A stretch of 9,612 nucleotides of DNA from Thermoplasmata archaeon (GCA_003650975.1 QMSU01000024.1:1-9612); one strand, 5' to 3'. Counted from the stretch's first letter, positions 1 to 7,117 are shown. A program made the numbers and translations. Notes: generated by a model not told the origin, from the sequence alone.

Positions 1-48
1 AGCCTCTAATCTTTTACCAAAGATATCAATATCTGTAGTAAATAACAT
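1..48 (-). CDS. Possible 5' end of an unidentified gene running off the left edge
   Basis: Reading the minus strand from 48 gives an open frame that starts MLFTTDIDIFGKRLEA and continues past the window edge. An AGGTGG ribosome-binding-like sequence ends about 5 nt before this ATG (roughly 54-59 on the plus strand). The frame begins only 27 nt after the stop of the upstream nuclease gene on the same strand, which would fit a second gene of one operon. An in-frame GTG three codons upstream (57) is an alternative start, but its upstream context is poorer. Sixteen codons are too few to assign a family, and I do not recognise the product. The main doubt is that such a short frame can occur by chance. 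Confidence 0.4.
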   Translation of the reverse strand, partial: MLFTTDIDIFGKRLEA

Positions 49-75
49 CCCATCCACCTGGATTAGAATAGGTAT

Positions 76-1176
76 TCAGCTATCTATATATTTTGCATTT
101 TGCTTTAAAAAGTGCAAAAGTTTTGTTATAGAATTAACACAGATTTTCTTTGCTTCTCGCTTTCCAATATTTGGTTTAATTTTTTTGATTTCATATTCAC
201 CCTGCTTTTCACACACATAATCATGGACTGATTCATCTCCAAGTTCATCCAAAAACCTATCCACTCTTGATACATCCCCCGTTATTGATTCTTTTAGTTT
301 TCTTTTGAACGCCCTAGCTACATTTGAGCTGTCTAGTTTTCCACCCCACCCCTCTGACTTGAGTTTTAAAACATTGCCGTCCAAAGCATCGATTATACAA
401 ACACCCCTATCATGAACTTTAACTAACTCTTTATTTGGAAGACGAACATTGCTATCAAGATTATACTTGATTTTAAAGAAAGGTCGCCATATCAAATTAG
501 CAGATTCTAAAATAACATTCTCAGCATTTTTAAGATGTATAGATTTCACTTCTTCAAATGATAACTTATCTGGTAGCGCAAATCTAAATTTTTCAGTTTG
601 ACTGCCACCTAATCTCCCGACAGATGCTAATAGATATTGTTGATTTATATCTTCATGATTCCATCTCCTAATGCCATGTTGCTCGGCTCTTTCTTCAGCT
701 TCCTTAGTAAATGTACTAAAAGTTGCAAATAAGGCATTTTTTATTCCCACCTCATTTAAGACATCAATAAAATATACCATATCTTTTAAAGGGACAGGAT
801 GAGAATAATTTTTACATTCAACGGCCATAACCAATTCTTTACCACCAATATTTCTAGTTGCAAGAATATCTATCTCTCTTTTGCCCCCACTTTTTCCAGG
901 AAGTTGTTTATTTCTTTCTGTTTTGTATCCTTTTGCTTTGAGAATTGTTTCTACAACACTTTCAAATTTTCCTCCCAATTCTTTAAGATTTATTTGTTTA
1001 ATTGGTTCTTCCTCTTCATAATGAATTGCATTTTTATAGTGATTTTCTTCTGATTTTGATTTTATGGGCTCTTTTTGGATAGTATCTTTTGTTGTGAGTT
1101 TATAACCACAGTTGTCACAAAATTTTGCACTTGGGTTTGCTAGTTTATGCCCGCATTCTGGACAATAATTAACCAT
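76..1176 (-). CDS. Zinc-ribbon protein with Mrr-like restriction endonuclease domain
   Basis: This is a 366-residue predicted DNA-cleaving or DNA-binding protein. A zinc ribbon opens it (C5-x2-C8 and C20-x2-C23), followed by a charged linker to about residue 60. Residues 66-175 read as an Mrr-type PD-(D/E)xK nuclease: a helix with E72, then E101-I-D103, then V119-E120-C121-K122, the usual D...ExK metal-binding core, and a QHGIRRW segment near 165. About residues 180-366 form a second region that I do not recognise. Mrr-family enzymes typically act on foreign or modified DNA, so a defence role is plausible but inferred. The intact D103/E120/K122 argue for activity. No methyltransferase is visible, so a type IV or stand-alone nuclease fits better than a classical restriction-modification pair. 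The gene is much AT-richer than everything from larB rightwards, suggesting transfer. A TATA-like element lies about 26 nt before the ATG at 1176. Confidence 0.8.
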   Translation of the reverse strand: MVNYCPECGHKLANPSAKFCDNCGYKLTTKDTIQKEPIKSKSEENHYKNAIHYEEEEPIKQINLKELGGKFESVVETILKAKGYKTERNKQLPGKSGGKREIDILATRNIGGKELVMAVECKNYSHPVPLKDMVYFIDVLNEVGIKNALFATFSTFTKEAEERAEQHGIRRWNHEDINQQYLLASVGRLGGSQTEKFRFALPDKLSFEEVKSIHLKNAENVILESANLIWRPFFKIKYNLDSNVRLPNKELVKVHDRGVCIIDALDGNVLKLKSEGWGGKLDSSNVARAFKRKLKESITGDVSRVDRFLDELGDESVHDYVCEKQGEYEIKKIKPNIGKREAKKICVNSITKLLHFLKQNAKYIDS

Positions 1177-1198
1177 TATGATATTATATATTAATCAT

Positions 1199-1206
1199 AT
1201 TAAAAT
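1199..1206 (-). promoter_or_regulatory. Possible TATA box for the Mrr-like gene
   Basis: On the minus strand this reads TTTTAATA, inside an imperfect A/T palindrome (1196-1209), centred about 26 nt before the ATG at 1176. That spacing would put transcription start at or near the start codon, as at the other promoters of this window. The whole surrounding stretch is A/T-rich, so chance occurrence is likely enough to keep confidence low. Confidence 0.35.
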
Positions 1207-1290
1207 ATGACTAATCCTTTCATTTTTCAGCTTTAATGTTATAATATCTTTTCCAGGTAACAGTGATGATTCATTTTCAAAAGAAATAAC

Positions 1291-1298
1291 ATTTAAAT
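1291..1298 (+). promoter_or_regulatory. TATA box of larBC (leaderless)
   Basis: ATTTAAAT stands about 27 nt (centre to start) before the larB ATG at 1322. Archaeal transcription normally starts about 25 nt downstream of the TATA centre, so the mRNA would begin at or very near the ATG. No good Shine-Dalgarno sequence lies before the ATG, which agrees with leaderless translation. Confidence 0.6.
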
Positions 1299-1321
1299 GG
1301 TGTGGCGTCATTGATATCACA

Positions 1322-2059
1322 ATGGATATTGAGGAAATACTGAAGAAGGTGCGCAGCGGAGAGATGGGTGTGAATGATGCCTTAAAGGAGCTTCGAGATT
1401 TTCCATTCAAGGATATGGGATTTGCAAAGATAGATTTCCATCGAAGGTTGCGGCGAGGGATACCGGAGGCCATCTATGCCCCGGGAAAAACCATGGAGCA
1501 GATTACCTGCATTGTGCGGGAAATGTTCGGAAAGGAAAAAATCTTCATCACAAAGGCACCGAAGGGACTCTATGATGAACTGAAGGATCTGGAAAACTGC
1601 AGATACTATCCCGAGTGTTCCATGATTGTGGTGGGTCGGAAGGCACAAAAAACCCGGAAAGGCGCATGTGTTGTCATCTCAGGGGGAACTGGAGACATCC
1701 CCGTTGCGGAGGAGGCGGCAGTGACGCTGGAGGAACTCGGCAATGAGGTGACCCGCGTGTATGATGCAGGCGCCGCTGGCATCCACCGTTTGATGAATCA
1801 TGGTGACACCCTGTGGGATGCCCGCGTGGTGGTGGCGGTGGCGGGCATGGACGGGATACTTCCCACCATCGTTTCCAACTTCACCTCGGCGGTGGTGATT
1901 GCGGTTCCCACCAGCATCGGCTATGGAACTGGTATGAATGGAGTGGCGGCGTTGATGGCCATGCTCAACAGCTGCTCTCCAGGCGTGGTGGTGGTCAACA
2001 TTGACAACGGTTTTGGCGCAGGAGTGGCAGCGCACCTTATTGTGAGGGAGCGGCCATGA
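1322..2059 (+). CDS. larB: Nickel-pincer cofactor biosynthesis protein LarB
   Basis: LarB (245 aa) carries out the first step of nickel-pincer nucleotide synthesis. It carboxylates the pyridinium ring of nicotinic acid adenine dinucleotide and cleaves the phosphoanhydride to give the biscarboxylic mononucleotide (family knowledge). The N-terminal part has the LarB hallmark R45-G-I-P-E49 followed by G55-K56-T57. From about residue 114 a PurE/AIR-carboxylase-like domain shows S120-G-G-T-G-D125-I-P-V-A-E-E, then AGAAGIHRL, VAVAGMDGILP, VPTSIGYG, LNSCSPG and VNIDNGFGAG, all standard family blocks. Length is typical. The ATG at 1322 fits a leaderless start, with a TATA box about 27 nt upstream. 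Its last 4 nt (ATGA) overlap the start of larC, so the two are almost certainly co-transcribed and translationally coupled. Confidence 0.95.
   Translation: MDIEEILKKVRSGEMGVNDALKELRDFPFKDMGFAKIDFHRRLRRGIPEAIYAPGKTMEQITCIVREMFGKEKIFITKAPKGLYDELKDLENCRYYPECSMIVVGRKAQKTRKGACVVISGGTGDIPVAEEAAVTLEELGNEVTRVYDAGAAGIHRLMNHGDTLWDARVVVAVAGMDGILPTIVSNFTSAVVIAVPTSIGYGTGMNGVAALMAMLNSCSPGVVVVNIDNGFGAGVAAHLIVRERP
2044..2050 (+). promoter_or_regulatory. Ribosome-binding site of larC
   Basis: GAGGGAG ends 5 nt before the larC ATG at 2056 and lies inside the last codons of larB. It supports this start and suggests that internal operon genes here use Shine-Dalgarno initiation while first genes are leaderless. 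Confidence 0.6.
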
Positions 2060-3204
2060 TTGCCTATGTGGACATCCTCTCCGGCATAAGCGGGGACATG
2101 TTTCTTGCTGCTCTCATCGATGCAGGTGCGCCGGTGGCACATATCAGAGAGGAGCTGGAGAAACTGGGAGTGGAATTCACCATTGAAACAGAAAAGGAAA
2201 GGGATGTGATAACCGCAACCCGCGTGAGTGTCCATTCAGAGGATACCACGGAGAGAAACCTTGATGACATCCTGCATCTCATTGGTGAGAGCCACCTTGA
2301 CGAGCATATCAAAACACAGGCCCGTGAAATCTTCACCATGCTCGGAAAAGCCGAGGCACAGGTGCACGGCGTCCCTGTTGAACACATCCACTTCCATGAG
2401 GTGGGAGCCGTGGATTCCATTGTTGACATTGTGGGTTCGCTCGTGGCACTGCAATGGCTTGGTGTGGAAAAGATATATGCTTCTCCTGTCCTGCTCGGCA
2501 GGGGAACGGTGGAATGTGAGCACGGAACGCTGCCGGTACCCGCCCCTGCAACACTTGAGCTCCTCAGGGGAAAGCCGGTGGTATTTTCCTCCACACACAC
2601 AGAACTCACCACACCAACCGGTGCTGCCCTTCTCAGCATGGCTGAATTTTCATATCCAGAGATGGAGATAAAAAGCATAGGATACGGAATGGGGAAGAAA
2701 AAACTTGATATGCCCAACATGCTCAGGATTGTTGTGGGGAATGAATCAACCACTCATGATTTATATATGATTGAAACCAACATCGATGACATGAACCCGG
2801 AGATGTATCCCCATGTGATAGAGAGGGTGATGGATGCGGGCGCCGTGGACGCGTGCATCATACCCGTCGTAATGAAAAAGGGGAGAGCGGGTTCCCTTCT
2901 GAGTGTGCTCTGCTCCAGAGAAAACGCTGAAAGAGTAAAGAAAACGCTGTTTGAAGAGACAACCACCCTGGGCATACGGTACCATACGGTGAGAAGAGAG
3001 GTACTGGAACGAACGTCTTTGACAGTACCCACCACATATGGTGATATCCGGGTGAAGGTGGGAAAGCGCAACGGCACCATTGTCTCGATTTCCCCTGAAT
3101 ATGAGGACTGTAGAAAAGCGGCTCTGGAAAAAAAGGTGCCACTGAAGGAAGTGTATGCCGAGGCACAGCAAAAGGCAAGGAAATCCCTCACCAGAATCGA
3201 GTGA
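2056..3204 (+). CDS. larC: Nickel-pincer cofactor nickel insertase LarC
   Basis: LarC (382 aa) is the CTP-dependent cyclometallase that inserts nickel into the sulfurised pyridinium dinicotinate mononucleotide to complete the nickel-pincer cofactor of lactate racemase and related LarA enzymes (family knowledge). It opens with the family signature S9-G-I-S-G-D14-M. The histidine-rich block H110-I-H112-F-H114-E-V-G-A-V-D120-S is intact, as is T186-P-T-G. The second half has N242-I-D-D-M-N-P-E and K274-K-G-R-A-G, where alanine stands in the position often occupied by proline. The LarC1 and LarC2 parts are one continuous frame, unlike bacteria such as Lactobacillus plantarum where they are joined by frameshifting. 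It overlaps larB by 4 nt. Its 3' end overlaps the convergent secreted-protein gene by 17 nt. The sulfurtransferase gene larE and any larA are not in this window. Confidence 0.95.
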   Translation: MIAYVDILSGISGDMFLAALIDAGAPVAHIREELEKLGVEFTIETEKERDVITATRVSVHSEDTTERNLDDILHLIGESHLDEHIKTQAREIFTMLGKAEAQVHGVPVEHIHFHEVGAVDSIVDIVGSLVALQWLGVEKIYASPVLLGRGTVECEHGTLPVPAPATLELLRGKPVVFSSTHTELTTPTGAALLSMAEFSYPEMEIKSIGYGMGKKKLDMPNMLRIVVGNESTTHDLYMIETNIDDMNPEMYPHVIERVMDAGAVDACIIPVVMKKGRAGSLLSVLCSRENAERVKKTLFEETTTLGIRYHTVRREVLERTSLTVPTTYGDIRVKVGKRNGTIVSISPEYEDCRKAALEKKVPLKEVYAEAQQKARKSLTRIE

Positions 3205-4291
3205 GGTCCATTATCTGAAACGAGTCAATGCGTTCCATGTGTCCCTCGCGGGTAACGGTGCCCTGCACATGCACGTGATATCGCCAGTAATTGAACGGAC
3301 CAAAGGATATCTGATGCACGATATTCACGGTTTCTGCAGAGATGTCCGCTCGTATTGTTTCATTCTCGATGGTGAATCTGAAGGAGGTGGGAATCTTCCA
3401 TCCATCGTTGTAGGTGTAATTTGTCATTGAAATGGTGATATCCTCCAGAGGGATATTCACGTATCCTCCCCCGTCCTCATTCACCACCATCATGAGGTAC
3501 TCTTTCCATGGATGTCTGACCACATCGGTCCAGATGATGGTGAAGGTGGTGCCGGTGACCTTTCCCCAGTACCACCCCTCCACCGTGGGGAATGTGGCAT
3601 CCCATCCGTGCTCGTGATAGCCAACTCCGCTCACCTCCATGCGTTCGCCCCTGAAGGAAATATGTCCCGTCACCTGTGCCTTGGGCTGGATGACACCCCA
3701 CCACCACATGTTCAGAATCTTTGCCTTCCATCCCTCCGTCATGCTCGCAAACCGAAGGTCCACACCGCATTCTCCCATATGAAGTGAGACATTGAAAATC
3801 CAGCATCCTGTGGCGTTCACATACCCCTCCAGAAATGTGGTTCCGGAAAGGATGATGCGGTGCTCTTGGTGCGCATCAAACGCCCCCGGGAGCAGGAATC
3901 TCTGCTCATGAGAAATCAGTTCACCATCTCTGTAGATGTTCACCATGGGTGCCACCGTTCCCACTCCGTTCACCATGGCAAGATCAATGTGAAATTCCAC
4001 GCTGTAATTGTTCTCGAACACCGCGTCGAAGTACCACCATTCAAAGGGGTGAAACGTATCCGTTCCCTTGAACCAAGCATCATCAAAGGTGATGTTTTCT
4101 GCACTGAATCCTTCACGATCATCGGTGATGGCATCGTAACAGAATCCGCAGGTATCCTGATGATATCCCGTGAAACCCTCCGCTTCTTTTTTCTGAAAAT
4201 CTTTTGAAATATCCCCTGTTACCCCTGCACCGCATATCAGCATGGCGACGGCGCAGGCAACGAGCGTTTTGATGCGTGCATGCCACACCAT
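3188..4291 (-). CDS. Secreted CrtC/AttH-like lipocalin-fold protein
   Basis: From the ATG at 4291 this is a 367-residue exported protein. Residues 1-26 look like a signal peptide: positively charged start, then a hydrophobic core at about 9-22. C20 is preceded by isoleucine and so is not a good lipobox. The mature part has E84-W-W-Y-F-D89 and G222-V-G-Y-H-E-H-G-W-D231, hallmarks of the CrtC (carotenoid 1,2-hydratase)/AttH lipocalin-like family, and is rich in aromatic beta-strand segments. Six N-x-S/T sequons (NIT, NYS, NAT, NVS, NYT, NET) fit a glycosylated surface or extracellular location. A CGFC pair (48-51) could form a disulfide. No carotenoid genes are nearby, so hydratase activity should not be assumed; family proteins often have unknown lipid-like ligands. 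An upstream ATG at 4336 is rejected because the TATA box lies inside that extension. Confidence 0.8.
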   Translation of the reverse strand: MVWHARIKTLVACAVAMLICGAGVTGDISKDFQKKEAEGFTGYHQDTCGFCYDAITDDREGFSAENITFDDAWFKGTDTFHPFEWWYFDAVFENNYSVEFHIDLAMVNGVGTVAPMVNIYRDGELISHEQRFLLPGAFDAHQEHRIILSGTTFLEGYVNATGCWIFNVSLHMGECGVDLRFASMTEGWKAKILNMWWWGVIQPKAQVTGHISFRGERMEVSGVGYHEHGWDATFPTVEGWYWGKVTGTTFTIIWTDVVRHPWKEYLMMVVNEDGGGYVNIPLEDITISMTNYTYNDGWKIPTSFRFTIENETIRADISAETVNIVHQISFGPFNYWRYHVHVQGTVTREGHMERIDSFQIMDLTRFW

Positions 4292-4310
4292 ATGGTTGAA
4301 AATAAACGGC

Positions 4311-4320
4311 CTTATATAAA
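4311..4320 (-). promoter_or_regulatory. TATA box of the secreted CrtC-like gene
   Basis: On the minus strand this reads TTTATATAAG, centred about 25 nt before the ATG at 4291, so the transcript should begin at or next to that ATG. It is one of the strongest TATA matches in the window and decides the start of the gene. Confidence 0.65.
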
Positions 4321-4332
4321 CCTGCAGCATGG

Positions 4333-4342
4333 GCATGCATGC
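4333..4342. promoter_or_regulatory. Palindrome in the divergent promoter region
   Basis: GCATGCATGC is a perfect 10-bp palindrome between two divergent TATA boxes (4311-4320 facing left, 4380-4387 facing right). Its position makes it a candidate operator for a regulator acting on one or both genes. A short palindrome of this kind can also arise by chance, and no second copy was seen in the window. Confidence 0.25.
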
Positions 4343-4379
4343 AACAGCAAAAATGGCGGATGGCCTCCCACCGCCAACA

Positions 4380-4387
4380 TATTTAAA
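4380..4387 (+). promoter_or_regulatory. TATA box of lhr
   Basis: The stretch TATTTAAA, centred near 4384, is a strong archaeal TATA match. The expected transcription start, about 25 nt downstream, falls at about 4407-4410. This coincides with the in-frame GTG at 4407 and excludes the upstream ATG at 4329, which would precede the promoter. Confidence 0.6.
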
Positions 4388-4406
4388 CGGGTGGCATTCT
4401 AATAGT

Positions 4407-7061
4407 GTGCTCCATCCAAAAATTCAGGAGGTCATGAAACATCTCGGCATAAACGAGCTCACCCTTCCCCAGTTAAAGGCAATTCCCGAGATTGCGCGGG
4501 GACAGCACTGCCTGGTGATTGCACCCACCGGAACGGGAAAAACAGAGGCAGCACTTCTGCCAATATTTCACCGGTGCATCACTGAAAGGGGGCCGGGCAT
4601 CAGCATTCTCTACATCACGCCGCTGAGGGCACTCAACCGGGACATGCTCAGGCGGACCTTTTACTGGGGAAAGGAGCTGGAAATTTCCATAGCGGTGCGC
4701 CACGGCGACACACCCCAGAAGGAACGGAGGAAACAGGCGCTCCACCCTCCCGACATGCTCATCACCACTCCGGAAACGCTCCAGATAATGCTCGTGGGAA
4801 AGAGACTGCGCGAGGCGCTCAGTCATGTGCGGTGGGTGATTGTGGATGAAATCCATGAGCTTGCCGATGATGAGCGTGGGGCACAGCTTGCCGTTGCACT
4901 GGAACGGCTGCATGAGTGTGCCGGTGAGTTCCAGCGGGTGGGGCTCTCCGCCACCATCGGCAATCCGGATGAAGTTGCCCGCTTTCTCGGGGGGAGGCGG
5001 GATGTGTTGCTCATCGATGCCATGGATGAAAAGGCAATGGAAATCGTGGTGGAACGCCCCTCCGTGCGGGATGATGACCACCGGCTTGCGGGAAAGCTCG
5101 GCCTGGATGCACCATCTGCCGCGCTTCTGCGGAGGATAAAGGAACTCATCGACATGCATGAAGCAACGCTCTTTTTTGTGAATACGAGGGATGCCGCCGA
5201 GATTCTTGCTGCACGGTTGAGGGAAATCGGGGCCGACATCGAGGTACATCATGGTTCGCTCTCCCGTGAGGCGCGCATTGAAGCGGAGGAGAAATTCAAG
5301 CGTGGCGAGGTGAAGGCCCTCATCTGCACCTCGTCGCTGGAACTGGGTATTGACATAGGGCATGCCGACTTTGTGCTTCAGTACAATTCACCCCGTCAGG
5401 TGACCCGCCTCATCCAGCGTGTGGGGCGCAGCGGCCACAGGAAGGGAAGGGTTTCAAGGGCCGCCATAGTGGCGCTCAATCCAGAGGAATATGCCGAGGC
5501 GGCGGTGATTGCACAAAAGGCGCTCAGGGGTGAGATAGAACACATACGCATCAGGAAGAACCCCCTCTCCGTGCTGGCAAACCAGATTATTCTCATGACG
5601 GTGGAATACCGGCAGATACCGCCGGAGAAAATGTACCGCATACTCACACGGGCATATCCCTTCCTCGAGCTTTCGAAAACCACGTTTTACGAGGTGCTGG
5701 AACAGCTCAGGGACCAGGGAGTACTGTGGATGGCCGGCGGTTCCGTACGTCGCAGAAAAAAATCAACATCCTACTTCATTGAGAACATCTCCATGATTCC
5801 CGATGAGAAAAGCTACGATGTGGTGGATATCTCATCCAATAAGGTCATCGGCAGGCTGGATGAGAGTTTTGCAAGCAGCCACTGCACACCGGGTTCCCGC
5901 TTCATAATGAAGGGGAGAGCATGGGAGGTGGCAAAGAAAGAAGAGAGGATATACGTGGCACCTGCCTCAAAGACCTATATTGTGCCGGACTGGGCCGGTG
6001 AGGAAATTCCCGTTCCCTTTGCCGTTGCCAGGGAAGTGGGAGCGCTCCGGAGAAAAGTGGCCGAGGGCATTGTCTCCGATGACGTGGTGAAGGAGGCCGT
6101 GGAGGAACAGCTCCGCGGGGGTTTCGAACTTCCGAGCGACAGGGTCATCACCATCGAGAAGGACAGAAACGTGGTGTACATCAACACCCATTTCGGTACC
6201 AAGGTGAATGAAACACTGAGCAGGCTTGTGGGTTCACTGCTTGCCCAGCGGATTGGAGAGAGTGTGGCCATGGGGAGCGATGCCTACCGAATCTACTTCA
6301 CCCTCCCCCGTTCCATGAGCACCGACCTCCTGAAGGAAATACTGCTCGGCATAAAGCCCGATACCGTGGAAGCACTGCTCCGCATCATTTTGAAGAAATC
6401 ATCATTCCTCCACTGGGAGGCGCTCAAGGTGGCGCGCAAATTCGGCATAATGGAAAAGGCTGCCGAGTATGACCGATTTTCCCTGGACAGAATAGTGAAT
6501 GCTTTTGCTGCCACCCCGTTCATCCAGGAGGTGGTGGAAAAGACCATATGGGAAAGAATGGACGTGGTGCAGACCGCCGAGGCGCTCCGGATGATTGAAA
6601 GAGGTAAAATCCGCATCGTCACCCAGCCACTCTCGCCCATCTCGCTTGAGGGGGAGCGGGTGCGTCAGGAATTTCTCAAACCGTTCGGTGTGGATGCAAC
6701 CACATTGAGAGCACTGGAAAAGCGGCTGGGGGAAACGAGGATGGTGCTCGTGTGCATGAACTGCGGCCACCGGATGCACACGCGGGTATACCGTGCGGTA
6801 ACATCATGCCCCAAATGCGCATCAAAAATGCTTGCTGTCTCTAAGGGAAACATCCGGAATGATGATACCCGAATGATGAAAACCGCCTCACTGGTGGCCT
6901 CCCATGGAAAGAAGGCGCTCATGGTGCTGGCGGGGTATGGCATTGGTCCGGATACCGCCTCTCGCATTCTTGCCACGCAGAAGGATGGCGACGAATTGTT
7001 AAAGGAAATCCTCAGGGCGGAGGTCACCTATGCACGCACACGTCGCTTCTGGGATATATAG
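4407..7061 (+). CDS. lhr: Lhr-type (Ski2-like) ATP-dependent helicase
   Basis: This superfamily 2 DNA/RNA helicase has 884 residues from the GTG at 4407. Lhr proteins act in DNA repair or RNA metabolism. The first RecA domain has the Q-like L-T-L-P-Q22 motif, Walker A A39-P-T-G-T-G-K45-T, TPLRAL (71-76), the DEIH box (147-150) and S181-A-T. The second has motif VI Q337-R-V-G-R-S-G-H-R. The long tail of about 520 residues fits the winged-helix and beta-barrel Lhr core. Near the end lies a zinc ribbon, C783-x2-C786 and C801-x2-C804, followed by a possible helix-hairpin-helix-like segment (GYGIGPDTASRIL). Three starts are possible. ATG 4329 would add 26 residues that lie across the TATA box and resemble nothing. 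GTG 4407 matches the expected transcription start. ATG 4434 follows AGGAGGT, but only 1-2 nt away, which is too close for a normal Shine-Dalgarno. I prefer 4407. Confidence 0.93.
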   Translation: MLHPKIQEVMKHLGINELTLPQLKAIPEIARGQHCLVIAPTGTGKTEAALLPIFHRCITERGPGISILYITPLRALNRDMLRRTFYWGKELEISIAVRHGDTPQKERRKQALHPPDMLITTPETLQIMLVGKRLREALSHVRWVIVDEIHELADDERGAQLAVALERLHECAGEFQRVGLSATIGNPDEVARFLGGRRDVLLIDAMDEKAMEIVVERPSVRDDDHRLAGKLGLDAPSAALLRRIKELIDMHEATLFFVNTRDAAEILAARLREIGADIEVHHGSLSREARIEAEEKFKRGEVKALICTSSLELGIDIGHADFVLQYNSPRQVTRLIQRVGRSGHRKGRVSRAAIVALNPEEYAEAAVIAQKALRGEIEHIRIRKNPLSVLANQIILMTVEYRQIPPEKMYRILTRAYPFLELSKTTFYEVLEQLRDQGVLWMAGGSVRRRKKSTSYFIENISMIPDEKSYDVVDISSNKVIGRLDESFASSHCTPGSRFIMKGRAWEVAKKEERIYVAPASKTYIVPDWAGEEIPVPFAVAREVGALRRKVAEGIVSDDVVKEAVEEQLRGGFELPSDRVITIEKDRNVVYINTHFGTKVNETLSRLVGSLLAQRIGESVAMGSDAYRIYFTLPRSMSTDLLKEILLGIKPDTVEALLRIILKKSSFLHWEALKVARKFGIMEKAAEYDRFSLDRIVNAFAATPFIQEVVEKTIWERMDVVQTAEALRMIERGKIRIVTQPLSPISLEGERVRQEFLKPFGVDATTLRALEKRLGETRMVLVCMNCGHRMHTRVYRAVTSCPKCASKMLAVSKGNIRNDDTRMMKTASLVASHGKKALMVLAGYGIGPDTASRILATQKDGDELLKEILRAEVTYARTRRFWDI

Positions 7062-7117
7062 CACTTTTGCAGAAGTGAAAAATGAAATCTTCATTTTTCT
7101 CGTACTTGTTTTTCACT
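7062..7117 (+). terminator. Probable transcription terminator of lhr
   Basis: Directly after the lhr stop are short hairpin-forming sequences and two T-tracts (TTTTT at 7094-7098 and 7109-7113). A GAAAAATGAA arm (7077-7086) can pair perfectly with TTCATTTTTC (7090-7099) across a 3-nt loop. Archaeal terminators are mainly T-rich tracts, so the T-runs are the stronger part of the evidence. Overlapping alternative helices are described in the findings. Confidence 0.5.

Noticed and set aside
799..1053. An 84-codon plus-strand frame inside the Mrr-like gene
   Set aside because: It is a phenylalanine/serine-rich shadow of an A/T-rich lysine/glutamate-rich gene on the other strand, with no supporting signals.
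1263..1345. A C-box-like GTGATGA (1263-1269) with a distant CTGA (1342-1345), suggesting a C/D-box sRNA
   Set aside because: The span is too long, no internal D'/C' boxes are present, and the CTGA lies within larB coding sequence.
2064..2753. A 229-codon open frame antisense to larC
   Set aside because: It is a serine/threonine/methionine-rich mirror of a well-conserved gene in a GC-rich region, with no family resemblance and no promoter of its own.
4230..4234. Cysteine C20 in the signal region of the secreted protein as a lipobox
   Set aside because: The residue before the cysteine is isoleucine rather than Gly, Ala or Ser, so lipidation is unlikely.
4292..4336. N-terminal extension of the secreted protein from the ATG at 4336
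   Set aside because: The strong TATA box of the gene lies inside it, and starting at 4291 gives a cleaner signal peptide.
4329..4406. N-terminal extension of lhr from the ATG at 4329
   Set aside because: It contains the lhr TATA box, and its 26 residues (start MGMHATAKMADG) do not resemble the start of Lhr proteins, which begin just before the L-T-x-P-Q motif.
4473..5363. A 296-codon open frame antisense to lhr
   Set aside because: It lies opposite the helicase motifs, whose conservation dictates the sequence. Its product has low-complexity H/P/R-rich composition and resembles nothing.
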